DNA from: Antitrichia curtipendula
Lineage: Eukaryota > Streptophyta > Bryopsida > Hypnales > Leucodontaceae
Length of the DNA stretch: 64,000 nt
Assembly: GCA_951230915.1 (NCBI GenBank)
Contig: OX579634.1
Span: forward strand, 49,923,570 to 49,987,569
Direction of reading: 5' to 3'
In this document: positions 11,666 through 24,691 of the stretch, piece by piece
How the letters are laid out: every line of letters begins with the position of its first letter
Position numbering within the stretch: position 1 is the stretch's first letter
The notes under the pieces: model-generated
Database searches by the model: none
Told to the model about the DNA's origin: nothing
Seen by the model: the letters and a program-made list of their open reading frames with translations, nothing else
Made by a program: the position numbers and the translations under genes

Positions 11666-12686
11666 TTTCTGTTCGGATGGACTGCCGGCGCTGGCTTTGT
11701 TTCTAAAACCCTTGGAAGCCTTGGAAGTCAACTGGACATGGTCAAAGTCAACAAATGCTGACTCCTGTCAAGTTATACCCATGTGGCAAGTTGACCCCTG
11801 CCAAGTCATACCCATCACCCATATCATGTTAAAATATTTACTAGTTTACTACCCGTGCCTTTTGAACACGTGGCATTGAATGTTCTGTTTGACATCCCTC
11901 CAACTGGGACAGTTATCTAAAACTAAAAGACGTGCACCCACTCCACCTGTCTCGTCCCCGTCATACCATTCCTTTTGAACAATTATCCTAATTCTTAATG
12001 TACATTCAAAAATTGAGTGACCCCGTCATAACATGATTCTTTTCCCCTCACCCGTTGCAAATTTGTACCCACATTCTTTGCGAACTGAAATGAACATCAA
12101 ATTCTAATAAAATCACTTTCAATAAGCTTTTCTGTAAACTTTGAATTTCATGAAGCAGTCGATCTGCTTCTACCATTCAACCCACACTCACTTATCAGCT
12201 CTTTGCTCTGATTGGCAAGATAACAAGCGAGCAAACAAAAGTTAGCTAAACATTTGCTAAGATAGAATCAGTAATAATTAAGGATGGATTCCAGCCGATT
12301 GTGAAAAAAAAAAGGCTTTCAATTTCTTTCATGTCCAAGTTCCAAAACCTGACTGGATCTTGGGTGCCTAGATATTAAGAATCATGTTAGGATAGTACGC
12401 CCATGTTGCTTGAATCTCTTTCGCCCTTTCTTCTCCTTTCCCAGAACCCAAGAAAAGCTTCAATCCTTTCTCCACAATCCAGTCACAGCGTTTGAAATCC
12501 CTTTGTCACACACCAGCAAGATCCATTTCCCAATCCACCCAAAGAGCTCCTCCGGCCTACGCCACCCCCCAAACACAGTCCATTCGCACCTTGTGAATCA
12601 CTTCAGAACACACTCTTGGCATGATCGAGTCAGAGATCGAGTGTGGCGCAAAATTCTCTATAGATTGCCGTAGCTAGCTAGAGCTT
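11666..12686. other. Intergenic; short tandem repeat inside
   Basis: A roughly 33-bp repeat occurs twice at 11757-11818 (TGACTCCTGTCAAGTTATAC / TGACCCCTGCCAAGTCATAC). The plus-strand frame at 12410-12673 is proline/histidine-rich without a recognised domain and may belong to the leader of the transcription unit that follows. Confidence 0.45.
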
Positions 12687-12935
12687 GCATCTGCCTGTGC
12701 ACAAGTTTTGGAACCCGTTTCTTAGGTGCTGACAATTGGCGCTAATTGACGGGAGGGATTGGATCGAGGCGGCCGGGATAGCATGTGCCTGTGCACAAGT
12801 TCTGTAACCCATTTCTTGTGTGCCGACGATTCGGGCTAATTGAGGAGGGATAGCAGCTGCCTGTGCACAAGTTTAGGAACCCGTTTCTTCCGGTGTCGAC
12901 AATTGGGGCTACAGACTTGAGGAGGGATCGATTTG
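12687..12935 (+). repeat. Leader-like segment repeated three times
   Basis: Units at 12687, 12781 and 12853 (94, 72 and about 80 bp) share TGCCTGTGCACAAGTT, then AACCCRTTTCTT, then GACAATTGGGGCTA and GAGGGAT. They lie directly upstream of the open frame at 12945 and look like a triplicated 5' UTR or promoter block. GC content is well above the surroundings. Confidence 0.75.
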
Positions 12936-12944
12936 AGGCGTGAT

Positions 12945-13199
12945 ATGATGCAGTCTTCTGTGGGTGGCAGCAGCAGCTTGGGCGACAAGCTGGTGGAGAA
13001 TTACACGGGCTTGCTTCCTGTGCTGTGGAAGGCGGTGGTCCGATGGAAGGAGAGAAGCCAGTATGAGAAATTGAGCGAGGCTCCATGGCGACGACACCAG
13101 GCTCACGGCAACATGCAGTGGCTGCTTGACGGTCACCACTTCAAGGAGACGGCTATGGAGGCTGACCATCCACGTGCACGGCTTCAGAGGGACGTGTGA
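12945..13199 (+). CDS. Exon-like open frame of unknown product
   Basis: Starting at the tandem ATGs at 12945/12948, 84 codons are open, beginning MMQSSVGGSSSLGDKLVENY and ending ARLQRDV. The segment is GC-rich compared with its flanks, has gene-like composition, and ends at GACGTGTGAG, where GTGTGAG or GTGAG could be a splice donor. I recognise no domain and could not find a continuing exon in the next kilobase. It may be a first exon with lost or distant partners, a short orphan protein or a non-coding transcript. Confidence 0.35.
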   Translation: MMQSSVGGSSSLGDKLVENYTGLLPVLWKAVVRWKERSQYEKLSEAPWRRHQAHGNMQWLLDGHHFKETAMEADHPRARLQRDV

Positions 13200-13965
13200 G
13201 ATAACTTTTTCTTGAGAATGTATAATACGTTACTGTTGCAGTGTATGCGTAATCGTCGTTGATTTGTTAGAATGTACTCACTCACTTCGATCTACTGTAA
13301 GGAAGGTTGCCAGTGCAGATTTTTATGCTCGATTTCATGGAAATTGGGATTTGTATGATTAAGTTACTGTATGCTAGCTGTTTCAAAATCTGAAATCAAT
13401 GTGCAGCTATAGAACCGCCTTCCCTTCCCTTCCCTTCCCTTCATAGGTTATGGTTTCGTATTTTTGCTGAAGCTTGGGAAGTTTGGGTGTCTTGAATCAG
13501 TACTGTAGAGAACAGGTCGTAGAGAGCAGCCTGAGAGGGTGTTTGTACTCGTATTGGATGTTTCAGAAGTCTCGTATTAGTTACTTAGCTGTGGAGGTCA
13601 TGGTCAGTGAGTAGTCCTGTCTGTATCATTAATTTTGCAATTTAGTTCCAAGGACAACGTATCGAAGTTCTGCCTAATCGAAGAATTTCGGGCTTGTAAA
13701 CATCTTAGTTCTGTGTATTCTGTACAATTGCACATTCTCTGTAGAATTTTGATTTTGCATGATGACTAATGTACAGTTCAGTACGTATTACGTTGCAGAA
13801 TATATATTGTTGGCAAGTATTGTGAATCGTAACAAGTGTATGAATTTGATAGACGGATGGTGAACTACTTGGATTTAAATGGTATTGTATTGAGGGCCTA
13901 ACTCTGTTAAGTAACGTGTTTCCTACTTCAAATAAAAGTTGTTTGGGCATCTTGTGCTTTCTTGC
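13200..13965. other. Downstream spacer with (CCTTC)n
   Basis: Contains a pentanucleotide microsatellite (CCTTC, five units) at 13418-13442. Otherwise nothing recognised. Confidence 0.5.
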
Positions 13966-13969
13966 TTAA

Positions 13970-15481
13970 CCCCTCAAGGCCCAGGGCATTTTTGGGTTTA
14001 AAAACATCATTGCTTTTGAAGTGTTATATAGTTCCAAATTTCAATAAGGTATGAAAATCTCAACTATTCAATCTTGTAGAGTACGTGTTGTAGATGATGT
14101 GAATCAAATTTGGAGAGTCATTTGGCCACGTAGATTGCAAGATTATAATGTTTCAGTGTAGGAAAAAGATGATGAAATTTTCCTAGAAACACATTTGGAG
14201 GTGAAATTTGATTTCTGAACCTACTCAAATGAAGAAAAATTAAATACACTGATGAAAAAAAAATATCATTGAATTGACTCATTGTGTCTGCAAAATGGAT
14301 TTGAAATGTCACAAAATAGCAAGAAAATTTGAAAAAAAACTATGTGAGGCTAAACTTACTATTACTAAAATATTTCTCAGTCACTCATAATTTTTTTGAT
14401 TGATATGAAATTTTAGCCACACAAACTAGACTAGTATGCACAACTTTACCAATAAAATTAATTGAAAACGGACACTATATGGAGAAGAAATTATCTAGCA
14501 AAGTTCATTGTAATCCAAAAATGTCGGGATTTTGAACTTCAAATTAATTGCTCCCAAACTTATTCAAAACAACTTAGTTTGACATGAAAATTCTGCCACA
14601 ATAACTAGACTTCAAGGGAAACATAATCCAACATATTTGAATGAAAACAAGCATTGGATGCAGGAGATACAAGCCCCCAAAGTTGAAGCCATCAAATGCA
14701 ATCTAGTGAACTTGAATTGAACCTCTAAACTTCGATTGGCTTACAAAAAATCAATACATCTTGAAAGAAAATGGGCCAAAACTGCCAAAAATTTGAGCAA
14801 TTTTTTTGCTAGTTTTTTCTTGACATCGGATAGAATGTAACCATATGATCTTGAAGTTCACATTGAAAGTGAGCACCTTAAAAAATTCAGATTATTTGAC
14901 CACACAATTTAGTAGATATATAAGTTTGAAGTTTTATCGGGGTCAATGGAAAAACAAGGTAGTGCATTTTCAAGGAGCATATCTTAGTGAGAATATTTTG
15001 AAATGTTGACCTTTTTGTGCTCAATGAAAGAAAAGAGAGATGAAAATGCTCATCTAAAATATCACAACATTTTGGTCATTTTGCAATTTTTGGTGGAGCT
15101 TGCAATGCACAATGGTCACTAAAATGAGAGTAGTGTTTGTAAGAAAAATAAGAATGGGTACACTTGTCTTCAATCTCTTTGAGCTCCTTAGATCTGCCCT
15201 TTTCGAGGTGGGCAAAAATCACATTGGTTGATTGACTTTTCAGTCTATGCCCAAACTGAACCAAAAAAAAAATGAGTTTAAACTACACTACACCACTCAA
15301 CTTTACAAAATTCCACAAGGTGGGTTTAACTCATAATTTGATGAAACTACTACCATTGGATTTGTAACATATTCTGTTTTTTAGATTAAAAAATTATTTT
15401 TAAGAAACTTTAAATTTGAAAATGGGAAGCTCAATAAAGAAGGGAAAATGACCAGAAAATGGTCTCTTAGGTCTTTAGGGG
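13970..15481 (+). mobile_element. TTAA-flanked TIR element 1 (1512 bp)
   Basis: TTAA at 13966-13969 precedes left end CCCCTCAAGGCCC. Right end GGTCTTTAGGGG is followed by TTAA at 15482-15485. This is the longest member. No coding frame. Internal landmarks such as CTACACCACTCAACTTTACA and GAAGTTCACATTGAAAGTGA recur inverted in the truncated copy at 45.8-46.4 kb. Confidence 0.7.
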
Positions 15482-15485
15482 TTAA

Positions 15486-17354
15486 GATATCAAATTTTGA
15501 ATAGAAGCCAATTTGGATTTGTAGGAATCACATGTGTGTGATTTAGAGATATTAAAAAGAATTGAAATAGAATTTAAAATGGCTCAACTTTTAGAGGTAT
15601 TTGCAAGATGAGTTATACAATAGAACTTTATAGACTTTGAAGGAGTTTTAATTAAACCCTTTAAAGACAAAAGAGTCATGATTTTTTAAAGACCATTTTG
15701 ATTGATCATGTTATAAAAAGTATACCTTAGAATCTTAGATGAGAAAAAAAATTGTACCATTAGATTGAATGATGAACATTGCATACATTGGTTACAAATA
15801 ATAATAAAAGAATAAATAAAAATAATATATAAATTATTCAAAACTATTAAAATAACATGAGGCTCACATTGGACCTTATGGTCTTTGAAAGTATTAAGAA
15901 CAGAGTTGATGTTCATATTATCAAACTCTAATATTTTCCAAAATGCTTATTTCATTTTACCACCATATTGCCACATGAAAATGAAATCTTCTATTTCTAA
16001 TATTTAGAGATGAAAGGATATGTCTTCTAAAAGTGGTAATTTTCAAATAAAATTTGAAATTTGAAGTTACTATGAATTTTTGAAAAAAATAAAAAATAAA
16101 AAATGAAATATTTAAGGGAAAAATATGAGATTCTCACTATACATATAAATTAAAATTTAGAACATTGTATTGAACAACTTATTTTCATACCATAGAAACT
16201 TAGACATAAGATTTTAATTTCAGAGTGCAATAAAGCACTCAATTTTAGGGGATTTTCTTTATTTTTGAAGAAAAGTAGAAAATAGAGTTAATAAGTGATT
16301 GAATAAACTTTATTTATTTATTTATGTTTAAACTAACACTAGAGATTTTATTTTTAAAGTCAAAATTAAATATAGGGAATAAAAAATTAAGAATGTAAAA
16401 TGAACCATAACACATAAGATGTTTTTTTTTTTGGGGGGGGGGTATTAGATTGTTATTCAAGCTCGTTCTCCATGTTGTGGATCAATCACTACTGACCTAA
16501 ATAAAGGATATTAAAAATAAAATTTATTTACTTTTTAAATTATTATCTAATGTGGCAATTGCTCTACCACGTCAAATTGTTATTGTGGTTGAGTTCCTAT
16601 AGTCCAAGAACTCAAGGTAATTTGTGGCCCTATAGATTGAATAGCTGAATCTCATCTAATGCTATACAACAAGGCAAAAGACTTTCTTTAATAAATAAAG
16701 AGAGACAAAACATTCTATAATTGTTAAACTCTAAAACTTCAACAATTAGAAAGTTGGAGGAGGTTAACTTTTCTCATGCAATCAACAAGTACCTTCAATA
16801 GAAAATAATGTACTACTAGAAAATAATCAACATAACTTGAGAGTATAGATGTATATATGCCATTCACAAAGCTTTTTTTTTAAATTAAATGGAATTTATC
16901 CTAATTTAGCTATGAACAAAAAAACAATTTGACCATTCATAAGCCATTTTTTGACTTGGGTCCGCCTTACAAAAGGTTAGAAATCCCACTAAGTTTAGAA
17001 CAATTAAAAAATAACCACGACCAAAACAATTGCAAGCCCACTTCTCCATTCAATTCACTCCTTTGTATTATGGTATATTAAAAATTGCATTCAATTTCAA
17101 ACAAATACATTCTTAGTGTTGAATAGGAATGAGAATCTTGCAAATTGGGTTGGGCAATAAAAAGTGAAAAAATTGAGTGAATAGAGCCATGACAAAGGAT
17201 TCATTGATTTTTCTACTATCTTTAGTGACATTTTTTGATTATCATGGCAACAATGTAGGGGAATAATAGTGTTGCATATATACCCACAAGGTTAAGAATA
17301 GTCCCAAATTGTTTACAATGGGGAGCAATATCTTTTTATTTGACCACATTTATA

Positions 17355-17391
<37 letters not shown>

Positions 17392-18100
17392 TTTAAATAG
17401 TTCTCCAAAATGCTTAAGAAATATCCTTGGATTTGCCAATATTTTAAAAAAGAATTGCAAACAAATCTGAATATTTGAAACCATTAAAACAACAATGGGC
17501 TATCTTCTTTAAGGTTCTTTAGGGCTCTTATCTTTGCTAATACATAACTAAACAAAAATTCATTCAAATAAATGTATAACTATGGTTCCTATTTTAACTA
17601 TGGTTAGATCTCTTTTACAATAAAAAATAGACTAAGTATGAATAAAATATAAAATTTTAAAATATTGATTGTAGGTGTTTCCAAAACCAATCCTATGATC
17701 TTGAGTTCAAAAGGTGTACATTTTAGGCAAGAATCTAGATGGATTAGATTTAATATTAAGAAAACAATTAAATGTACTTATCTTAATTAGCTCAAATATT
17801 ATTTTATATTTTACTACTTATTGTTAGAAGTATATTCTACAGTAAGAAATGCTTATATATAATTGCTTGTTGTAATATTTTACTAAAGTGAAAATACTCA
17901 ACAGTGGTTTAAAAATATTGAGAGAACATTCCACATTAGGTTCTTCCTATATTTTTGCACTCAAACCTCTTTAATTTGATCTTTTTTCCAAAGATATTTT
18001 AGAATATCCTACTACTTGCCATATTATCATTCTTTGGAGCACGCTTATCTCTCATGCAAAATATTTGACGTATACTATGATGGTCTTGTAAGTAGTTAGC
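15486..18100. other. AT-rich intergenic DNA with (TA)n
   Basis: Contains a (TA)n microsatellite at 17351-17389 and a T12G10 homopolymer junction near 16420-16442. No gene or clear repeat family recognised. Confidence 0.5.
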
Positions 18101-18104
18101 TTAA

Positions 18105-19028
18105 CCCCTAAAGGACCAACATGCCTTTTTTGGCAACATAGCAATTTTGGGTAGGTACGTGTGACTGGAGATTTTCACATTTTGGGCTGAAATTTTTATA
18201 GAAGGCGTGGACGAGGAATATCTTTCATATGCACCAAATTTCATGACATTTGGAAATGCGAGTCAAAAGTTATGGCCAAATATGTTGTTTGTTTCTCAAC
18301 TCGGGCAGTTCGGGCAGATCAGAAAAAATCACTTTTTTCAAAAATAAAAATTTGAAATTGGTTTATTAGATTTATATATACGTGAAAAGCTTTGAATCAT
18401 TCCATTCTGATCAATGAGTCAAACGTTATGAGGAATTTTAGTTTGTGGGCAATTATGGATTGTCTACTCTAAAATAAACTTTAAAGTCGTTTATTTCACT
18501 CAGTTTTCAATATTTTTCAAAAAAAATAAAATTTTAGGGTGTAGATTGTTTATTACAACATTGCAACCATTGGGATTAGCATTTTTCAATTCCATAATTA
18601 ACTTCTTAACAATTTAGTGTTTTGAACCATTCTCTACTTCTTTCTACTTATTATTTTTTCCTATATGTTGTACAATTCCAAATAATTTGAAAATTTTCAA
18701 GCATGTAGCCAACTTGCCTTGAAGAATGAATCCAAAGAAGCACAATCATTTTGGAATTTTTTTCATAATAATCTGACCTTGTGAAGTGCAGCTGCCCGGT
18801 TTTTCGCAGGGCCCAAAAAAGGACTTTTGCCACTTCAAATGCTAATAAATTCCAATCTACACGATGAAAATTTCTGAAATTTTTTCCACGTATTTTCAAA
18901 CCAGAATACTACAAGATCCTACGGTTATATGTGTGCAAAAATGATATTTTTCAAATATTTGGTACTTGTACTAGAAATGGCAGTTTTGGAGCATTTTTGG
19001 TGAGAACATAGTCAAGGAACTTTAGGTG
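18105..19028 (+). mobile_element. TTAA-flanked TIR element 2 (924 bp)
   Basis: TTAA 18101-18104, left end CCCCTAAAGGACCAACATGCC, right end reading CACCTAAAGTTCCTTGAC on the other strand, TTAA 19029-19032. Same family as 34587-35498 (direct) and 55171-56087 (inverted), shown by shared interiors such as GATTGTTTATTACAACATTG. Confidence 0.8.
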
Positions 19029-19437
19029 TTAAAGAGGTTAGAGTGTACACTAATTTTTTTCTAATAGTGAGCATAATGTCAATTCACCAAAGCCACACTA
19101 TTTTGAATTATTGTAGGTTGAAATATTATTGTATTCTACCAATTTCTACAAAAAATTTACAGTGACATTGATCTTTTAGGGGGTGCAAATTTCTCCCTTT
19201 CACTATTAGGAAAAATCATTGAATTGTTACAAAATCTTGAAATGTTATTGCTCTTTTTGAATGAGTTCCTACAATTTTGAATAAGCAAAATATGGATTGT
19301 CACCTTATACAGTGAATGTCAATGATTCAGACACCTCTTTTTTTTTTCCCCAATACAAGATGAACACTATAATCTACTTCCAACATGCCATTGTGTTGTT
19401 TGCAATTCTATCACTTTGAACTTTTTGACAACTTTAA

Positions 19438-20381
19438 CCCCTAAAGGACCGAGGTTTTTTCTCAAGGAGACATTGTCAAAAATTGCAGGGTTTTGGTATG
19501 TTATTGAAAAATGAAAATTGAATTATTTTTTGAAGCTTCAACCATTTAAAATTGAAGTAAAGTATTTTACCAAAGTGTGAAAAAAATTCCAGACCATTTG
19601 ACCCTGTAGATTGAAAGATTATAACGTTTGAAGTGGAAAAAAAAATCTTTTTTTCATTCTTGCAAAGCAGGGTCAGCAGACTTCGGGCCCTCTTGGAGTA
19701 AAATTTTTGCTCTACGTGAAAATGAGGATTTTGACCATTCATAAGCGTATGATGTTAGCTTCACTCAAGAAAAATTTTAGAAGCAACTAAGATGTCTAGC
19801 TGACACAAAATTACCCTGCAATGCAAGGAGGTTAAGTAAATTGGCAATACACTTGTCACGTTTTGATGATTTCTTATGCAATGAGGAAATTTATTATTTG
19901 AAATCCAAACAGTGAAAAGTTAGAGACAAACATCTGAAATATGTACAAAAAATTTCAAGAATTTTGACTTCACACATTGCAAGATAATAGGACTTGAAGC
20001 TTGAAGAAAATGTTTTTTCTTCAAACCGCTCCAATATAGCTAACAAAGTTTGACTCCTCTTAGAATGTGATTTGAGGACTAGAATTTGTTTTTCTTGGAC
20101 AATTGTATGCTATATATTATTAGTTACATACATGCCAAATTTCAAAAGTTGATGAGCTTTTTTGCAAAAGATTCTCTAAAGATTTTTAAATTGCCCAATC
20201 TACCCGAAAAGTTTAGGCAGCATAACTTTTGATTTGAGCACTTGATCGGAAAAAAAATTAGTTTTCACCAAAGGGATATATATTATGTCCAAATTTCATG
20301 AACATCCAACCAAAAATGACTTCGTAGAAACCTACCCAAGATTTCTTGCGTACGTTGAACGGACACTTGGTCCTTTAGGGA
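19438..20381 (+). mobile_element. TTAA-flanked TIR element 3 (944 bp)
   Basis: TTAA 19434-19437, left end CCCCTAAAGGACCGAGG, right end GGTCCTTTAGGGA, TTAA 20382-20385. A second, degenerate copy of this subfamily lies at about 54130-54962, identified by GGTCAGCAGACTTCGGGCCC versus GGTCAATAGACTTCGAGACC. Confidence 0.8.
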
Positions 20382-20385
20382 TTAA

Positions 20386-21857
20386 GATACAATGAAGTGC
20401 TATTGAAAGATCCAACAGGTCTCACAATTGGTAGGACAATGACAGTGGATAATTGTACTAGATATCTATGACCTTGAAATTGCATAGGCCTAGACCTCAA
20501 AATGTAAATGGACTAGCATGTAAAAAGTATTCCATAGCTAAGGATAACTAAAGACTTCTTATGAATTGAAGTGGTCAAGATACAAATGAATTGAAGGCTT
20601 CTAGTGTTTGAATTTGTAGGTTGTTGTTTTCCATGGCCTAAACACATGTTGGCCCATTTGCACACCTTTTCTTGAGCAACAATATCATACGGAGTACCAT
20701 GTAGCAAAATGTCCCCATGAATGTTTTAGACTATGCATTATACACCACTTAATGAGATGTCTCCATTACTAGGATACACACTTCTTAAAGCATAGCCACA
20801 AGAATCAGTTTAACTTTGAGATGATATAAAGGACAACTTTGGCTAGTTCACTAGAATTTGATTCATGTTTTTTGTTAAAAGAAAATGATTCATGTTTATT
20901 ATTAATTTTTATGAAAATTCAAACAGTTAAAACTTGGTTTATGTTTACTTCAAAGCCTTCAAATCTCTAAATTTGTGTTTACTATTAAAAAAATTTAATC
21001 ATGTTTACATTTAAATTTTTTGAAAGTTGAAACGATTAAGATTTGATTGATAGTGTTTTGGTCAATTCATCATCAATTGTTCACAAGTACCTTCTTTTTT
21101 TTGGCAAAAAAGAGTACAAGCATTCATTGTTGCAAGGAGACTACTATATACAAAACTTGTAGGAATTTTATCAATGTCCAGGAATCAACAAGGGAGACAA
21201 GAACTATGAAGTTGTTGTAACTTTGCAGATGTTCATGTCCGGTGGGTAGATCCCAAAACCTTTGAATTGCATGCCCAACATAAATGTACAAGGGCAAACA
21301 ATACACCAAGGGGTACCCGCAATCTATGATTTCAACGTCCAAATTGTCAGTTCTACACCTTGGATTTCAATAAATCCAACGACTAATTAAAGTGTATCTA
21401 CACAATATTTTCAACTTGAAATCGAAGGCATGCAAAAAAGAATTGATTTTTATACTTAGCTCCATGTGCAAATTTTTAGTAATAAAAACTAGTCCCATTG
21501 GCCTCTTTATTTGCAAGGCTTAGAAACAACTATAATTTTACTATTCGTCTAATATGACTGGGCATCCTCATCTTCTTCACAATGTGTTCCACAGCAAAGA
21601 AAATGGACAAAGAAAATCACTACTTAACTTATCCAATAGAAGTACCAATATTTAGGTTGTTTTATAGAATGTCAACCATTTCAGTGTTTTCAAGACTCTA
21701 GAAGTGTAAAAAGAATTCTTTTTGTAGAGTGTCTACCATTTCAATGTTGCACTTTCATTCTTCATAAGGTACATATAACTTACCTTTCTCTCTCTCCCCC
21801 TTTTTTGCTTCAGTTGTGCACATGTAGAAAGTACACTGATAGAATTGTTTTTCCCAA
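20386..21857. other. Intergenic, nothing recognised
   Basis: Short frames on the minus strand (20513-20707, 21124-21342) have no recognisable domain. No repeat boundary detected. Confidence 0.4.
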
Positions 21858-21861
21858 TTAA

Positions 21862-22456
21862 CTCCTAAATGTCCAAGGTCTTTTTTTAGCTTATAGGAAT
21901 TTGCTCTAAATTGAATAAAATACCAACATTATAATAAGTTATATCAATTATTTTTAAATTGTAATTGTACAAATTCAAACTAGACATGTTAAAGATCATG
22001 TAGGAAAAGAAAACACAACAATATCACTCATGGTTTGAAAGATTATAATGTTTGATCATGAAGGTGTTAATAATGCAAAAGTGCTTTGAAGCCTTTCAAT
22101 CCTCTTTTTGCATGTCAAATCTAAAAAGTTCATCACCAAAAAAATATGAGGATAAAGGGCCTAACATGCATAACCTCAATCAATTTATGGCTTCTCAAAA
22201 TCTACTCTACAATATTTTTTAAATGAATTCCTAACGTGATTTTTTCTCCAAGATCTAGTGTATTTGAGGCTCATTTCCAAGAGCCCTCAACACTACAGAA
22301 AGTCATGATTGCAATAGACACTCTTGCACAAAATCTTGAATGAAAAAATCATAATCAATCATTTTCAAAATTGGATTTTTGATACTAAAACTAGACTTCA
22401 GAAAGAATTTTTCAAAAATATAAAGTACTAAAAATAGCAACTTGGTTAGGTTTGAT
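21862..22456 (+). mobile_element. TTAA-flanked element, right end missing
   Basis: TTAA 21858-21861, left end CTCCTAAATGTCCAAGG. Collinear with 59975-60621 up to AACTTGGTTAGGTTTGATT at 22456, then the match stops abruptly where the sequence joined to the MOS4 relic begins. The last 60 or so bases, with the right terminus, are absent. Confidence 0.7.
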
Positions 22457-22546
22457 TATGGGCCCTGTTGGAAAGGGTGATGCTTCCCTGACTTCCGAAA
22501 CGCCGGTTGAATGTTAGAAGAACGCCGTGAAAGAATAACGACATGA

Positions 22547-24074
22547 TTAAAGCTTGCGCTCACGATTCAATAGATCAACGTCACGCTGATATTTGTGTGC
22601 AGTTTCTCTTAGCCTGGTTCCAATCAGACCACATTTCATGAGAAAATAAGGCGATCCATAAAATAATAAGCAGAAACTCTCAGCTATTCAAAACTGTTTT
22701 CATTATCCATCCATGGCGAACATCTACAAAATAGGTACCCAACAAAAAACCCGTTTTGGATTTCCATCATGTCCACAAAATCAAGCATTCTATCAACAAT
22801 CCATACACATCAGAAAAGGAGGTCAACCTGGCTTGGAAAGCTTCAAGATGTTGATTGTGAACCTTCCATGTAGTAGTAACATACTTCAGCATTAGCTCTA
22901 GGTTCTCAAGTCTGCATAAAAAGAGGTGAACTAAATCATGAGAACAGGAGACAATGTCATTGAACCAAAAAGAAACCAGCTGACGATCTCCACCACTTAG
23001 ACTGACTCTTCTTAAAAACTGCGGTGTTTTACTCCATTTATAAACGTGCTAAGCTCCTGAATAACAATGTAACAACAAGGTTTCTGTAGAGATTAAAATT
23101 TAAGAGATGCACAGAGTGGCTAAACCCCAACAAGAAAAGAATGGCTCACACCACAGCACAAGGGTAATTGTAACGGACTATTAAAACATCAAGGAGGCAG
23201 CCTACTTCCGATAGTAAACAATTAGGGGGACATAAGAATGAACAAATAAAAAGAAGGTGTACCTCAAAGTTTGGTGTTGAAGTTGTGCTTTCACATTTTG
23301 AACGACGTTCTTCCAGGCGCCTACATCATTGCATCTATTCAGTTGCATCTATTTAAACTCTTTTGCAAGCATTAGGTGGTCCTGATAAAATAAAACAACA
23401 TTCTTTATCAGAGCGCGCGAATATCGAGTGATAGATAGAACGGGCATTCAAGCTGACAAGAAGGTGGTTTGAAATGCAAAAGATTCACAACAAATTGAAA
23501 ATGCACCATATGAAGAGCCTTTCTCAAAAATGGTCTCGCGATATCATGGTCTCTTCACAGACTGATAACTTCCAATGCCCTCTACCAAGTCGGAGCATTC
23601 CAAGCATATAAGTGAGTCCAATTCAAACCATATGAATTCGAAACCCTAAAACCCCAGTGCAGATTCTTACTTGTCCCAAATTAAAGTATTGAATGTCATT
23701 AGGGTCGACGAACAACACAAACAGTACCGTAACTCAATTCAAGACCTATTCTCCTGAGACCGATTCTCGAAATTCAAGACCTATTCTTGAAATGCACAAT
23801 AAGTGGAAAACAATAAGCCTCCGTACCTGAGGATTAATGGTAGGCATGGAAGGAAGCTCCTCAAGAAAGTCGGCAGGCTTTTTCACGCTCACTCGCATCT
23901 CCTCCGCAATCATCTTGTCCGCTTCCACCTTCACTTTCGAGTTTACATAGTTGTGATCGATATAAGGAAGCGCATCCACGCTCTCATCCAACACACACCA
24001 CCACGCCACTTGGCTTGCTCAATTTCCTTCGCCCCTGGCGCAGTCTCTATCATCAAAACATCCGGAGCCCCCAT
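22547..24074 (-). pseudogene. MOS4 / BCAS2 / SPF27 (Prp19-complex) pseudogene
   Basis: Four exon remnants on the minus strand match plant MOS4, a coiled-coil subunit of the spliceosomal Prp19/NineTeen complex. Exon 1 (24074-23827) reads ESVDALPYIDHNYVNSKVK and later KKPADFLEELPSMP. Exon 2 (23381-23263) has HLMLAKEF and AQLQHQTLR. Exon 3 (22911-22828) has LENLELMLKY and WKVHNQHLEAFQA. Exon 4 (from 22613) has KYQRDVDLLNRERKL. Introns with GT..AG ends are kept, so it is not a retrocopy. Damage: a net two-base shift in the CA-repeat at 23990-23998 (MGAPDVL...KWRGGV in one phase, LDESVDALP in another), an in-frame TAG after AKEFK with about 20 conserved residues missing in exon 2, and a TAA at 22547-22549 before the usual C-terminus. 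A sequencing error could explain only the first. Confidence 0.85.
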
Positions 24075-24335
24075 AGCTCGCGCTTCTTCTCAAGCTTCTT
24101 CGCAAACCCTAGCGGACAATCCTAGTCCATGAGTCCTCAGAGATGGAAGAAAAGAGTACTGGAAACGGAAAGGGGCTGCTACTGTGTCTCACTTGCAGTC
24201 TCCCTTGACCACATTGCACAACATTCGATGGCAAGAAATACGATCGCATGTTTCTAGTAAATCAATGAGTAAAGTCATCGCAATGAAAGCTGATTGAAGA
24301 GAGAAAAAAAAGCAGGATGCGAAAAAAGGACGTAC

Positions 24336-24690
24336 TTCATTAGCTAGCTTCTCCAGTCGTAAAGGAGAGTCTAAACCATCTTCAGGCAGGTCATCTATGG
24401 CAAGTAGAAGCGAATTCTCCTGATCTCCAGCAAAACCAGCAGCAAAACCAATCCATTCTTAAAATCACAAAATTGGTAAACGAGAGCAAACATGCATCCT
24501 TGCACCTCTTGCAGCAGCATCTCAATCCGATCAGCACCTGTGGATGACTGAGAAAGAACAGAATTCAGTCCCAAGTGGAGAAGAATGTTTTGCACACCTT
24601 GATTGAGTACACAGTTCCTTGTCCAAGAGAAGGGCTGTTGCTGTGATCACCTCAGCATCATTAATACTTTGCATTAATACTTTGTTTGCT
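24336..24690 (-). pseudogene. Exon-like fragments of an unidentified gene
   Basis: Two phase-0 exon-like pieces on the minus strand: 24547-24506 (SSTGADRIEMLLQE) and 24419-24336 (ENSLLLAIDDLPEDGLDS then PLRLEKLANE), the latter ending at a perfect donor GTACGT. A possible earlier exon ends at 24598 with donor GTGTGC. The joined peptide looks like a real acidic helical protein, but I do not recognise it. The upstream part is cut near 24690 by a repeat copy. It lies upstream of the MOS4 relic on the same strand, so both may come from one duplicated genomic segment. Confidence 0.4.
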
Positions 24691-24691
24691 A

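Noticed and set aside
18101..18110. PIF/Harbinger assignment (3-bp TTA/TAA duplication) for the TTAA elements
   Set aside because: Reading a 3-bp duplication gives TTA on one side and TAA on the other, or the reverse. Only the palindromic 4-bp TTAA is the same on both sides, and the nested empty site confirms it.
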